From Glycomyces harbinensis (GTDB lineage Bacteria > Actinomycetota > Actinomycetes > Mycobacteriales > Micromonosporaceae): DNA of 64,000 bases. Below the pieces are notes generated by a model that was not told the DNA's origin, made no database searches, and saw only the letters and a list, made by a program, of their open reading frames with translations. Of this stretch, positions 16,978-24,947 are shown piece after piece. Location: contig NZ_FNAD01000009.1 in the NCBI RefSeq assembly GCF_900101745.1, forward strand, positions 167,364 through 231,363, read 5' to 3'. The position numbers and the translations under genes were made by a program. Within the stretch, counting starts at the first letter, position 1; each line of letters begins with the position of its first letter.

Positions 16978-18567
16978 GTGGCTACGAGCCTGGAACGCCC
17001 AGCAAAAGATCTCCACGGAAGTGGGGGTGCTCCGCAATATCCAACCGGGAATTTCGGACGGGGGATGCGCGTGGCCGGTGCTCGCGAAGGCGGTGACCAG
17101 CAGCTGGTCACGAACGGCGTCACCCGCTCGGCCTGGCGGCGCCTCGCCCCCCGCGCCTCCAACTGGCACCGCTACTACCAGGGCGCGCTCGTCGGCGTCG
17201 ACATGTTCGCGGTCCTCCTCGCCAGCGTCATCGCCGTCAACCTCACCCCCACCCCCCACGCCGGCTTCGACACCGACGGCCAGCTCCACTTCTTCTACCT
17301 CACCGTGTGGCTCCTCCTGCCCGCCGCGTGGCTCCTCACCGTCTGGGGCACCGGCTCGTACGACCGCCGCTACTTCGGCATGGGCAACGAGGAGTTCAAG
17401 CGCGTCATCCGCGCCTCCATGTTCATGCTCGCGTTCGTGTCCTTCGCGGCGCTGACCTTCAAGGCCGACGTCTCCCGTGTCACGGTCGCGGTGATCCTCC
17501 TCGCGGCCGCCTGCCTCATCATGGCCTTCCGCCTGGGCGCCCGCTACGGGCTGCACAGGATGCGCGTCGCCGGACGCGGCGTCCAGCGCGTCCTGCTCAT
17601 CGGCGCCTACCCCGAGGCGCTGGAGGTCTACCGCACCGTCCGCCGCGCGCCCGCCGCCGGACTCGTGCCCGTGGGCATATACGTCACCGAGGGCGCCTCC
17701 TCCGTCCGCAACCTCGACACCCCGGTCCCGGTCTTCGCCGGGACCGACGTCGTCACCTGCGCCGAGCAGCTCGAGGCCGACACCCTCGCCGTCTGCGGCT
17801 CGGCCTCGGCCGACGCCGCCGACCTGCGCCGCCTCGCCTGGCAGCTCGAAGGCACCGGCCGCGACCTCGTGGTCGCGCCCCAGCTCACCGACATCGCCGG
17901 CCCCCGCGTGCACATCCGCCCCGTCGAAGGCCTGCCCCTGCTCTACGTCGAGGAGCCCAAGATCTCCGGCGTCGGCTGGCTGATCAAGAACATCCTCGAC
18001 ATCTCCTCCTCGGTGATCGGCCTCGCGCTGCTCTCGCCGCTGTTCCTGGCGGTCGCGATCGCCATCAAGACCGACAGCCCCGGCCCCGTGTTCTTCCGCC
18101 AGAACCGCGTCGGACGCGACGGCGAGACGTTCAGCTGCTGGAAGTTCCGCACCATGTACATCGACGCGGAGGAGCGCCAGGCCGCGCTCATGATGCACAA
18201 CGAGACCGACGGCCTGCTGTTCAAGATGAAGGACGACCCGCGCATCACCAACGTCGGCAAATGGCTCCGGCGCACCTCCATCGACGAGTTCCCGCAGCTC
18301 GTGAACGTGGTCCGCGGCGAGATGAGCCTCGTGGGCCCCCGCCCGCTCCCGGCCGAGAACGGCGACTTCCTCGGCGACGTGCGCCGCCGCCTCCTCGTCC
18401 GCCCCGGCATCACCGGCCTGTGGCAGGTCTCGGGCCGCTCGGACCTGTCCTGGGACGACGCCGTCCGCCTCGACCTCTACTACGTCGACAACTGGTCGCT
18501 CGCGACCGACCTTCAGATCCTGTTCCGCACCGTCGCTGTAGTGTTGCGCCGAAAGGGCGCCTACTGA
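16978..18567 (+). CDS. polyprenyl-phosphate sugar-1-phosphate transferase (PHPT/WcaJ type)
   Basis: 529 residues. It loads the first sugar-1-phosphate onto undecaprenyl phosphate to start an exopolysaccharide or cell-wall glycan repeat. The N-terminal half has four hydrophobic helices (about residues 65-210) and a CoA-binding-like Rossmann domain (VLLIGAYPEAL..). The C-terminal catalytic domain is complete: KNILDISSSVIGL membrane hairpin, SPGPVFFRQNRVGRDGETFSCWKFRTM, RRTSIDEFPQLVNVVRGEMSLVGPRP, RPGITGLWQVSGRSDLSWDD and the terminal YYVDNWSL.. segment. The GTG at 16978 has AGGGA eight bases before it; a second possible start at 17065 has GACGGGGG. The UDP-sugar epimerase and LCP genes downstream are consistent with polymer assembly and wall attachment. 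Confidence 0.93.
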   Translation: MATSLERPAKDLHGSGGAPQYPTGNFGRGMRVAGAREGGDQQLVTNGVTRSAWRRLAPRASNWHRYYQGALVGVDMFAVLLASVIAVNLTPTPHAGFDTDGQLHFFYLTVWLLLPAAWLLTVWGTGSYDRRYFGMGNEEFKRVIRASMFMLAFVSFAALTFKADVSRVTVAVILLAAACLIMAFRLGARYGLHRMRVAGRGVQRVLLIGAYPEALEVYRTVRRAPAAGLVPVGIYVTEGASSVRNLDTPVPVFAGTDVVTCAEQLEADTLAVCGSASADAADLRRLAWQLEGTGRDLVVAPQLTDIAGPRVHIRPVEGLPLLYVEEPKISGVGWLIKNILDISSSVIGLALLSPLFLAVAIAIKTDSPGPVFFRQNRVGRDGETFSCWKFRTMYIDAEERQAALMMHNETDGLLFKMKDDPRITNVGKWLRRTSIDEFPQLVNVVRGEMSLVGPRPLPAENGDFLGDVRRRLLVRPGITGLWQVSGRSDLSWDDAVRLDLYYVDNWSLATDLQILFRTVAVVLRRKGAY

Positions 18568-18664
18568 CCGCGAGCCGAGCTTTCGACACGATGCCGTGTC
18601 CTGAGCGAATACACAGCTTGCGCCCAGGTGAACGCCAGGCCAACCCTGATAATCTTGGATCTTG

Positions 18665-19669
18665 ATGACTACTTACGGAACAGGCAACCGCATCCTCGTC
18701 ACGGGTGGCGCGGGCCTGGTGGGCAGCCACCTGGTCGACGCGTTCCTGGCGAAGGGCTGCGACGTGACCGCCGTCGACAACTTCGTCACCGGCTCGCGGG
18801 ACAACCTCGCCGAGCACCCGAACCTCACCGTGGTCGAGGCCGACGTCACCGAGGGCCTGCCCGTCGGGGACGCCCCCTTCGACGCGGTCCTGCACTTCGC
18901 GTGCCCGGCCAGCCCCGTCGACTTCGCGACCCTCCCCGTCGAGATCCTCCGCGTCGACTCGATCGGCACCCTCCACGCCCTCGACCGCGCGCTCGCCGAC
19001 GGCGCCCGCTTCCTCATGGCCTCCACCTCCGAGGTCTACGGCGACCCGCTCGTGCACCCGCAGCCGGAGTCCTACTGGGGCAACGTGAACCCCATCGGCA
19101 TCCGCTCCTGCTACGACGAGGCCAAGCGCTTCTCCGAGGCCGCCGTCGCCGCCTACCACCGGCACAAGGGCCTGGACGCGTCGATCGTGCGGATCTTCAA
19201 CACGTACGGCCCCCGCATGCGCCCCGACGACGGCCGCGTCGTCCCCAGCTTCATCAGCCAGGCGCTCGCCGGCGAGCCGCTGACGATCCACGGCGACGGG
19301 TCCCAGACCCGCTCGCTGTGCTACGTCGACGACCTCGTGCGCGGCCTGGTGCTGCTGCTCGAGTCGGGCGAGTACGGCCCGGTCAACCTCGGCACCGAGT
19401 ACGAGCTCACCGTGGCGGAGATGGCCGAGGTCATCCTGCGCCTGACCGGCTCGAAGTCGACCATCGAGTACACCGACCGGCCCTCCGACGACCCCGAGCG
19501 CCGCCGCCCCGACCTCACCGCCGCCCGCGAACTGCTCGGCTACGAGCCGCAGGTCCACTATGAGGCCGGTCTCAAGACGACCATCGACTACTTCGCGACG
19601 GCCTCCAGCCCCGGCCGCGGCACCGCCGCGGACCTGGGTCTGGACGCGACGGACTTCACCGTCTCCTGA
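18665..19669 (+). CDS. NAD-dependent epimerase, UDP-glucuronate decarboxylase (UDP-xylose synthase) type
   Basis: 334 residues from the ATG at 18665 (a TTG three bases upstream is possible). Extended SDR fold: the NAD-binding GGAGLVGSHL is near the N-terminus, and the catalytic Y-x3-K is in RSCYDEAKR. The phrases HFACPASPVDF, STSEVYGDPLVHPQPESYWGNVNPIGIRSCYDE and FNTYGPRMRPDDGRVVPSF match the UXS group, which decarboxylates UDP-glucuronate to UDP-xylose. The exact product could also be another UDP-pentose. It lies 97 bases after the sugar transferase and before an LCP gene on the same strand, so it probably supplies a nucleotide sugar for the same wall glycan. Confidence 0.87.
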   Translation: MTTYGTGNRILVTGGAGLVGSHLVDAFLAKGCDVTAVDNFVTGSRDNLAEHPNLTVVEADVTEGLPVGDAPFDAVLHFACPASPVDFATLPVEILRVDSIGTLHALDRALADGARFLMASTSEVYGDPLVHPQPESYWGNVNPIGIRSCYDEAKRFSEAAVAAYHRHKGLDASIVRIFNTYGPRMRPDDGRVVPSFISQALAGEPLTIHGDGSQTRSLCYVDDLVRGLVLLLESGEYGPVNLGTEYELTVAEMAEVILRLTGSKSTIEYTDRPSDDPERRRPDLTAARELLGYEPQVHYEAGLKTTIDYFATASSPGRGTAADLGLDATDFTVS

Positions 19670-19737
19670 GGAAACTCCGATGTCCGGCCCGCGTGCGCGG
19701 TTCCGCTGCGCTGGCGCCGACCACGTAAGCTCGGGTC

Positions 19738-20901
19738 ATGACGTATTCCGGTTCCAATTACCGCGGCAGCGCCTCGGTGCCGCCCGCGGGCGGCGGGGGA
19801 GGCGGCGGCGCCCGAGTCGCCGCGGCCGCGACCGGCGGCGGTCCGACCCGGCGGGGCCTCATCGGCTCCGGGGTCGGCCTGGTGGCCTCCATCGCGGCGA
19901 CGGGAGGCGGCCTGGCCGTCTGGTCGACCGCCAACGACACCAACACCGACCTCGACCGCGCGTTCGACCTCGAGGGCCTCCCCGAGGAGAACCGGCCCGA
20001 GCCCGACAGGGCGCTCAACCTCCTCATCATCGGCTCCGACGCGCGCGAGGACTCCGAGGAGGGCGACGCCCGCTCGGACACGACGATCGTCATGCACGTC
20101 AACGAGGCCGGATCCGAGGCCTACGGCATCTCGATCCCCCGCGACCTGTACGTGTTCATCCCCGAGTACGCGGACGCGCAGTACTACCCCGAGTACACCG
20201 GCGACAACGCGAAGTTCAACGCCGCGTACGCCTGGGGCGCCGTCCCGCTCACCGTCCTCACCCTCGAGGACCTGACCGGCGTCCGCATCGACCACGTGGT
20301 CGAGATCGACTTCGCCGGCCTCGTCCAGGTCGTCGACGCCCTCGGCGGCGTCACGATGAACATCGAGGCGGCCGACGCCGACGAGTACTGGGACGAGAAC
20401 GGCGTGACCTCGATCCACGGCGAGCACCGCTACTTCGAGGTCGGCCCGAACCAGCTCAACGGCGAAGAGGCGCTCGACTACGTCCGCCAGCGCAAGCAGT
20501 GGGCCCGAGGCGACTTCGCCCGCATGCAGCACCAGCAGGAGCTCATCAAGGCCATCATGGACTCCGCGCTCAGCGCCGGCGTCCTCACCGACCAGGACCG
20601 GCTCACCAGCTTCATCGACTCCACTTCGGACGCGGTCAAGGTGGACACCGAGTTCAACGTCGTCTCCACCGCCATCAACCTGATGTCGATGCGCAGCGAC
20701 GACCTGGTCTTCATGACCGCCCCGAACCTCGGCACCGGCGAGCAGGGCGGCGAGTCCGTCGTCGTCTACGCCGAGGACCTCGACAACCCCGGGGACTCCA
20801 ACCCCGAGGCCGTGAGCCTCTGGGAGGCCCTGCGCGAGGACGACGTCGCCGCGTGGGTCGCCGCCAACCCCGAGGCCGCCGGACAGGGCGAAGAGGAGTA
20901 A
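19738..20901 (+). CDS. LCP (LytR-CpsA-Psr) family cell-wall polymer ligase
   Basis: 387 residues. A cytoplasmic Gly-rich N-terminus (about 35 residues with seven consecutive glycines) precedes one membrane helix at about 40-65. The LCP domain shows LLIIGSDAREDSEEGDARSDT, IVMHVN, ISIPRDLYVFIPEY, KFNAAYAWGA and the late VRQRKQWARGDFARMQHQQ, which carries the arginines that bind the polyprenyl pyrophosphate. It should attach a lipid-linked glycopolymer to peptidoglycan outside the membrane. Following the sugar transferase and UXS-like gene in the same direction, it is the likely last step of that pathway. The C-terminus is acidic. A terminator-like hairpin follows at 20914. Confidence 0.92.
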   Translation: MTYSGSNYRGSASVPPAGGGGGGGARVAAAATGGGPTRRGLIGSGVGLVASIAATGGGLAVWSTANDTNTDLDRAFDLEGLPEENRPEPDRALNLLIIGSDAREDSEEGDARSDTTIVMHVNEAGSEAYGISIPRDLYVFIPEYADAQYYPEYTGDNAKFNAAYAWGAVPLTVLTLEDLTGVRIDHVVEIDFAGLVQVVDALGGVTMNIEAADADEYWDENGVTSIHGEHRYFEVGPNQLNGEEALDYVRQRKQWARGDFARMQHQQELIKAIMDSALSAGVLTDQDRLTSFIDSTSDAVKVDTEFNVVSTAINLMSMRSDDLVFMTAPNLGTGEQGGESVVVYAEDLDNPGDSNPEAVSLWEALREDDVAAWVAANPEAAGQGEEE

Positions 20902-20913
20902 CCGCACCCGTTC

Positions 20914-20950
20914 ACCCGGGCCCGCACGGCTTGTCCGCGCGGGCCCGGGT
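20914..20950 (+). terminator. 12-bp hairpin after the LCP gene
   Basis: ACCCGGGCCCGC and GCGGGCCCGGGT pair perfectly around a 13-base loop, 13 bases after the stop codon at 20901. It closes the polysaccharide gene group. Confidence 0.7.
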
Positions 20951-21127
20951 CGTCTCCGCCGCTGATCGGCGAGTGCACTCGTGATCACCGATGCGCTTGG
21001 TGCGCCTCGTGATTCATTTGTCGAACGTTGGGTCCAGTGTGGCTCGATGGAGTGGTCCCGAAGTCCGGCACTGTGATCAAGGTCGTACGATGTGCGCAAC
21101 CGTTCCTTCGAAGAAGAGGCAGGGCCG

Positions 21128-21970
21128 ATGGCAGAGAACGACGGGACCAAGCCCGAAGAGACCGAAGACTACGTACCCGACTTCGACATCAGCAAGCCCT
21201 CCATCGCCCGCATCTACGACGCGACGCTGGGCGGCAAGGACAACTTCGCGGTCGACCGCGAAGGCGCGGCCATGATCGCGAAGTACGTGCCCAAGATCCG
21301 CGAGGCCAGCCAGGACAACCGCCTCGGCCTCAGGAAGGGCGTGGAGTACGTCGCGCGCCAGGGCATCGACCAGTTCCTCGACATCGGCGCCGGTCTGCCC
21401 ACGCAGGAGAACACGCACCAGGTGGCCCAGGCCATCAACCCGAACGCGAAGGTCATGTACGTCGACAACGACCCGATCGTGCTGGCGCACGGCCGGGCCC
21501 TGCTGGCGACCAACGAGTCCACGGCGATCGCCACCGCGGACCTGCGCGACCCCCCCAGCATCCTCAACCACCCCGACGTCAACAAGATGATCGACTTCGA
21601 CCGCCCCGTCGGGTTGATGATCGTGGGCCTGATGATGCACTTCCACCGCGAGGAGGACCCGGGCACCTGGATCCGGGCGCTGCTCGACGCCTGCCCGAGC
21701 GGGTCGTACCTGCACATGACCGACTTCGTCGACACCGGTTACCCGGAGCAGGAGGCGATGGAGAAGTCCTGCATCATGGCGATGGGCAACGGCTGGATCC
21801 GCACGCCCGAGGAGATCGAGGCGCACTTCCAGGGCCTGCCGCTCGTCCCGCCGGGCCTGGACTACCCCTCCCGCTGGTTCCCCGGGGAGACCGACAGGGA
21901 GCTCACGCCGGTCGAGGACCTCGAGGAGCACCAGCGGATCATCATGGCCGGGGTCGCCTACAAGCCCTAG
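21128..21970 (+). CDS. SAM-dependent methyltransferase of the PF04672 (SAV2177-like) type
   Basis: 280 residues from the ATG at 21128, preceded by GAGGCAGGG. The family is abundant in Streptomyces and relatives. Motifs are FDISKPSIARIYDATLGGKDNFAVDRE at the N-terminus, QFLDIGAGLPTQENTHQVAQ (the SAM-binding glycine loop), VMYVDNDPIVLAHGRALL, and a C-terminal GLDYPSRWFP segment. The family is thought to methylate small molecules or proteins, but no member has a secure substrate that I can name. It is a single gene facing the Scr1-type regulator, and such regulators are often linked to this methyltransferase family. Confidence 0.9.
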   Translation: MAENDGTKPEETEDYVPDFDISKPSIARIYDATLGGKDNFAVDREGAAMIAKYVPKIREASQDNRLGLRKGVEYVARQGIDQFLDIGAGLPTQENTHQVAQAINPNAKVMYVDNDPIVLAHGRALLATNESTAIATADLRDPPSILNHPDVNKMIDFDRPVGLMIVGLMMHFHREEDPGTWIRALLDACPSGSYLHMTDFVDTGYPEQEAMEKSCIMAMGNGWIRTPEEIEAHFQGLPLVPPGLDYPSRWFPGETDRELTPVEDLEEHQRIIMAGVAYKP

Positions 21971-22086
21971 TCCGCAACGCATGGAAGGCGCGCGCCGGCG
22001 GCCGCGCGCCTTCGCCGTGTCCGGCTCACTCGATCGGGTGAATTCGCGATTTCGGTTCGCGGCCGTCCAGAACGGCCGGGCGACTA

Positions 22087-22971
22087 CTAGCTGTAGTGAT
22101 CGCGGATGATCTGCCGCAGGAAGTCCTGGGTCTTGTGCGGCTGCGTGGCCTGGACGCACAGGTGCTCCATGGCCGCCTGGTAGGAGTCCACCTCGTTGTC
22201 GCGCTCGAGGTACAGGCCGCCGGTGAGGTGCTCCAGGTAGATGACGTCCGAGAGCTCCTCGTACGCGAAGCGCAGCCAGGTGAACGGCGCGCCCGCTCCG
22301 GAATGGGCGCCCGAGGCGAACGGGACGATCTGGATGCGCACGTTGGTCTTGTCGCAGGCCTCGATGAGGGTCTGGATCTGGCCCCGCATGACGCCCGCGC
22401 CGCCGAACGGCCGGTGCAGCGCGGCCTCGTCGATCACCGCCCACAGCTCCGGCGGCATCTCCTTGCGGTCCAGGATCTCCTGGCGCTTCATTCGGACGTC
22501 GATCCGCTTGTCGATCTCGGTGAGCGGCGTGTGCCCGTAGCCGAGCATCATCACCGCGCGGGCGTACTGCTCGTTCTGGAGCAGGCCCGGGACCACCTGG
22601 ACCTCGTAGGTGCGGATCATCGAGGCCGCACCCTCCATCTCCAGGTAGTTGCCGAACCAGTCGGGCAGGTAGTCGTTGTAGCGGTGCCACTGGCTTGGCT
22701 GGTTGGCCGCCCGCGCCATTTCGACGACGCGCTCGATCTCCTCCTCGTCCTGCACCCCGTACATGAGCATGAGGTCGCGGACGTCGCGCAGCCGGAACGA
22801 GACGCGGCCCAGCTCCAACCGGCTGATCTTGGTGGCGTCGGCGCGGATCTCGTAGGCGGCGTCCTCGCGGGAGATGTCGGCGTCCTGGCGGAGCTTGCGC
22901 AGGTTGCCGCCGATGATGATGCGCAGCGTGGTGGGACCGGTCGGCATGCCTTCCGGGGTCGCCTTCGCCAT
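22087..22971 (-). CDS. XRE-family regulator with DUF5753 (Scr1-like)
   Basis: 294 residues. The N-terminal helix-turn-helix (about 18-75: LRKLRQDADISREDAAYEIRADATKISRLELG) binds DNA. The rest is the DUF5753 domain with YEVQVVPGLLQNEQYARAVM and RMKRQEIL.. and IQIVPF. Scr1-type proteins act with a small DUF397 partner, which is present just upstream (23089-23334, same strand, 117 bases away). In Streptomyces such pairs work as developmental or toxin-antitoxin-like switches. The ATG at 22969-22971 is preceded by GGGAGGTGACGC. The target is unknown. Confidence 0.92.
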   Translation of the reverse strand: MAKATPEGMPTGPTTLRIIIGGNLRKLRQDADISREDAAYEIRADATKISRLELGRVSFRLRDVRDLMLMYGVQDEEEIERVVEMARAANQPSQWHRYNDYLPDWFGNYLEMEGAASMIRTYEVQVVPGLLQNEQYARAVMMLGYGHTPLTEIDKRIDVRMKRQEILDRKEMPPELWAVIDEAALHRPFGGAGVMRGQIQTLIEACDKTNVRIQIVPFASGAHSGAGAPFTWLRFAYEELSDVIYLEHLTGGLYLERDNEVDSYQAAMEHLCVQATQPHKTQDFLRQIIRDHYS

Positions 22972-23088
22972 GCGTCACCTCCCGTTCGCTCTAGATCACC
23001 GTGGACGAAAAACTCACCCTGACAGGGTAGCCGCTAAGCCCGCCCCGCCAGGGTGAGTGTGCCGCCCAAGGGCTCTCGCCCTTGCGCT

Positions 23089-23334
23089 TCAGACGATCAG
23101 ATCGTCGAACTCGCCGTCCTTCGCGCCTTCGACGAGCGCCCGGATCTCCGCCACCGTGTAGATGAGGGCCGGGCCCTCGGGGAAGCGGGAGTTCCGGACC
23201 GCGATCTCGTCCCCACCGGGGAGCGCGGCCAGCTCGACGCAGTTGCCGCCGTTGGGGCCGCTGCGCACGCTCTTGCGCCATGTCAGTGTCGAGGGGAGTT
23301 CCGTTGCGGAGATGCCGTTGAGGGCCTTGTTCAT
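23089..23334 (-). CDS. DUF397 small partner protein (Scr2-like)
   Basis: 81 residues from the ATG at 23332-23334 (AAGGA seven bases before it). It has the DUF397 signature: LTWRKSVRSGPNGGNCVELA, then EIAVRNSRFPEGPALIYT, and a C-terminal helix AEIRALVEGAKDGEFDDL. These proteins bind and modulate the adjacent Scr1-type XRE regulator. Gene order (DUF397 then regulator, same strand) supports that pairing here. Confidence 0.9.
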   Translation of the reverse strand: MNKALNGISATELPSTLTWRKSVRSGPNGGNCVELAALPGGDEIAVRNSRFPEGPALIYTVAEIRALVEGAKDGEFDDLIV

Positions 23335-23801
23335 CAGAGATCCTTCCACCAGTGGCCGGACGGTCCGGCCGGATTCTCTATTGCGTCGGCCGACATCGGA
23401 GGCGGCGGAACCGCACGGTCGGGCTGTAGCAGACCGGTACCGCGGCGGACGATTCCGACATCCCCAATGAGGGCCGGACTAAGTGTCCCACATTACACAC
23501 GGTAACTGCACATGAGGATGCAGGCTCAGATGCACGTGCATCTGCCCGGTGTCGATGCATGTTACGATGAATGTGACAATGCACATAGACACGAGCGCGC
23601 GAGGTGTGCGACCGTGGTCACCGTTGCCGCTAACCGAGGTTCGGTGAAGCGACGCGCGATCGCCGTCAGGGATGTGGGTCCCGGCCGGCAATCGCCTTCG
23701 CGCCCGGGCGCTCCGCATCGCACAACCGGACAATCGTTTTGCACAGCCGGGCCGGGCTTCGCACGGCCGGTCGGAACATCGCCGGAGAGGGGTTGGGTGC
23801 C
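23335..23801. other. 467-base divergent intergenic region
   Basis: This separates the DUF397 gene (leftward) from a small gene (rightward). It is relatively AT-rich for this genome between 23490 and 23600 and is crowded with TGCA-containing words. The perfect palindrome at 23527-23544 is described separately. No gene with a ribosome-binding site is seen. Confidence 0.5.
23527..23544. promoter_or_regulatory. perfect 18-bp palindrome, candidate operator
   Basis: CAGATGCACGTGCATCTG reads the same on both strands. It lies about 193 bases upstream of the DUF397 start and 258 bases upstream of the small gene at 23802. Related half-sites (ATGCATG, ATGCACA) follow within 50 bases. An operator for the Scr1-type regulator is a reasonable guess but is not shown. 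Confidence 0.5.
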
Positions 23802-24113
23802 ATGGAACGTCTCGAGGCGCAGACGTTGCTACAGGCAGCCGCGGCAGGCAAGCTGCGGAGCTCTATGTGCCAGCAGGTGATGGCCATCGAGTACGACCGC
23901 AGTGGACAGGTGCTCTACCGTTGCGCCCGTTCGTGCGGCAAGCACACCGCGGACGCCGGCCAGGTCCAGGCAGGACTCCTGTGGCACTACCGCGGTCGCA
24001 GCCTCGGCGAGCACTACGGGTTGCCCGATGAGGACATCGTCGACGACATGTTCGCGGCGCTCCAGCTCGCCTGGATCCGCGACGGCGACATCTACACGGC
24101 ACGGTTCAGATGA
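23802..24113 (+). CDS. small hypothetical protein with three cysteines
   Basis: 103 residues from the ATG at 23802, preceded by GGAGAGGGG. An upstream in-frame start at 23739 is less likely because it lacks such a site. The protein has an Ala-rich N-terminal helix, then SSMCQQVMAIEYD, VLYRCARSCGKHTAD and a C-terminal helical part with acidic residues (DEDIVDDMFAALQLAWI). The single-gene unit ends with a hairpin at 24188. I do not recognise the family. It is the last chromosomal gene before the integrated element. Confidence 0.65.
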   Translation: MERLEAQTLLQAAAAGKLRSSMCQQVMAIEYDRSGQVLYRCARSCGKHTADAGQVQAGLLWHYRGRSLGEHYGLPDEDIVDDMFAALQLAWIRDGDIYTARFR

Positions 24114-24187
24114 GAACAGGGCGCAGGGTGCGCGAGCACCCGGTTGGAAGCGCCCCCGAGACTTTGTTCTGTTTGGTGGGATAGAGC

Positions 24188-24217
24188 CTCGGGGAGGCCG
24201 GTGGGGGCCTCCCCGAG
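24188..24217 (+). terminator. 12-bp hairpin
   Basis: CTCGGGGAGGCC and GGCCTCCCCGAG pair perfectly about 75 bases after the stop of the gene at 23802-24113, and probably end its transcript. Confidence 0.65.
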
Positions 24218-24263
24218 CTCTGCAAGCAGACGTATCACTTGCGAACAGTGCTGACACACCGAA

Positions 24264-24291
24264 GCGGGCGGGACCGAGAGGTCCCGCCCGC
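24264..24291 (-). terminator. 12-bp hairpin, likely the original tRNA-Arg terminator
   Basis: GCGGGCGGGACC, loop GAGA, GGTCCCGCCCGC. It lies 30 bases beyond the tRNA 3' remnant at 24321, on the side where the leftward tRNA transcript would have ended before the element inserted. Confidence 0.55.
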
Positions 24292-24320
24292 CATCGCGTT
24301 CCGGGCCGCCGCTCGGGAGG

Positions 24321-24368
24321 GTGCCCCAGGCAGGAATCGAACCTGCGACCTGCGGTTTAGGAAACCGT
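24321..24368 (-). repeat. attachment-site repeat (tRNA-Arg 3' remnant)
   Basis: These 48 bases are identical to 38914-38961 and correspond to the 3' end of tRNA-Arg, from the anticodon loop through the acceptor stem and one further base. The rest of a tRNA is absent here, so this is the distal element junction. Confidence 0.93.
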
Positions 24369-24461
24369 GAAGGAAACCGGACCTGACCAGGCGGTTCGCG
24401 CGAGGGGGCCCGGAAATCTGACCGCATTCTGCCCGTGAGCCCGGGCCGCCTCCTCCTGGCC

Positions 24462-24752
24462 TCAAATCAGGCGGCGAAAGGGCCGCTTCGTGTGTGCATG
24501 GACGGGCCACGGCTCGTCGGTCCAATGGACGTCTGAGTGCCCGCCGAGGGCGGCGAGGCATTCGTCAATGGAGCCGAACCACAGATCCTCGAATCCGTCG
24601 CCTCCAGGCCCGCTGCGACGGCCCCACACTCGGATGAAGACCCGGCCGTCGTCCCATGCCCACCCGAGCGCGAGGCCGTGCCCGGCGGGTTCCAGGGTCC
24701 CGCCGCGAGGCAGAGGGCGGAATAGTCGCGCACCTGGTGGAATATCGATCAT
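24462..24752 (-). CDS. hypothetical small element protein
   Basis: 96 residues rich in Trp and Gly (GLALGWAWDDGRVFIRVWGRR, FEDLWFGSIDECLAALGG, DVHWTDEPWPVHAH). The composition and even distribution of aromatic residues look like a small globular beta-rich protein rather than a shadow frame. There is no good ribosome-binding site before the ATG at 24750-24752. It is the outermost gene of the element on this side. Family not recognised. Confidence 0.5.
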   Translation of the reverse strand: MIDIPPGARLFRPLPRGGTLEPAGHGLALGWAWDDGRVFIRVWGRRSGPGGDGFEDLWFGSIDECLAALGGHSDVHWTDEPWPVHAHTKRPFRRLI

Positions 24753-24872
24753 GTGTGCGATTCTAGGCCCGGATCACCGACTGGAAGCCACGCCGCACCC
24801 ACGCCCCTAGACATAGCCTCTGACCTGCGGAAACGTAACCCGCTGAGTGCGTTTCTGCGAGCCGTTCAGCGT

Positions 24873-24897
24873 CCGGCCCTACCCGAGGTAGGGCCGG
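24873..24897. terminator. 11-bp hairpin with T run
   Basis: CCGGCCCTACC, loop CGA, GGTAGGGCCGG, followed on the plus strand by TTT. It lies 50 bases beyond the stop of the leftward operon ending at 24948 and probably ends it. Confidence 0.65.
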
Positions 24898-24947
24898 TTT
24901 CGTCTCAAGCGCTCTCAGCGGGCCGGATTTAGAGCGTTTCGGCTGGT

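Noticed and set aside
21077..22978. 633-codon minus-strand frame over the methyltransferase and regulator
   Set aside because: It runs through both genes in frames that do not carry their motifs.
24321..24368. Second tRNA-Arg gene
   Set aside because: Only the 3' part is present; the D arm and 5' acceptor strand are missing, so it is the attachment-site remnant.
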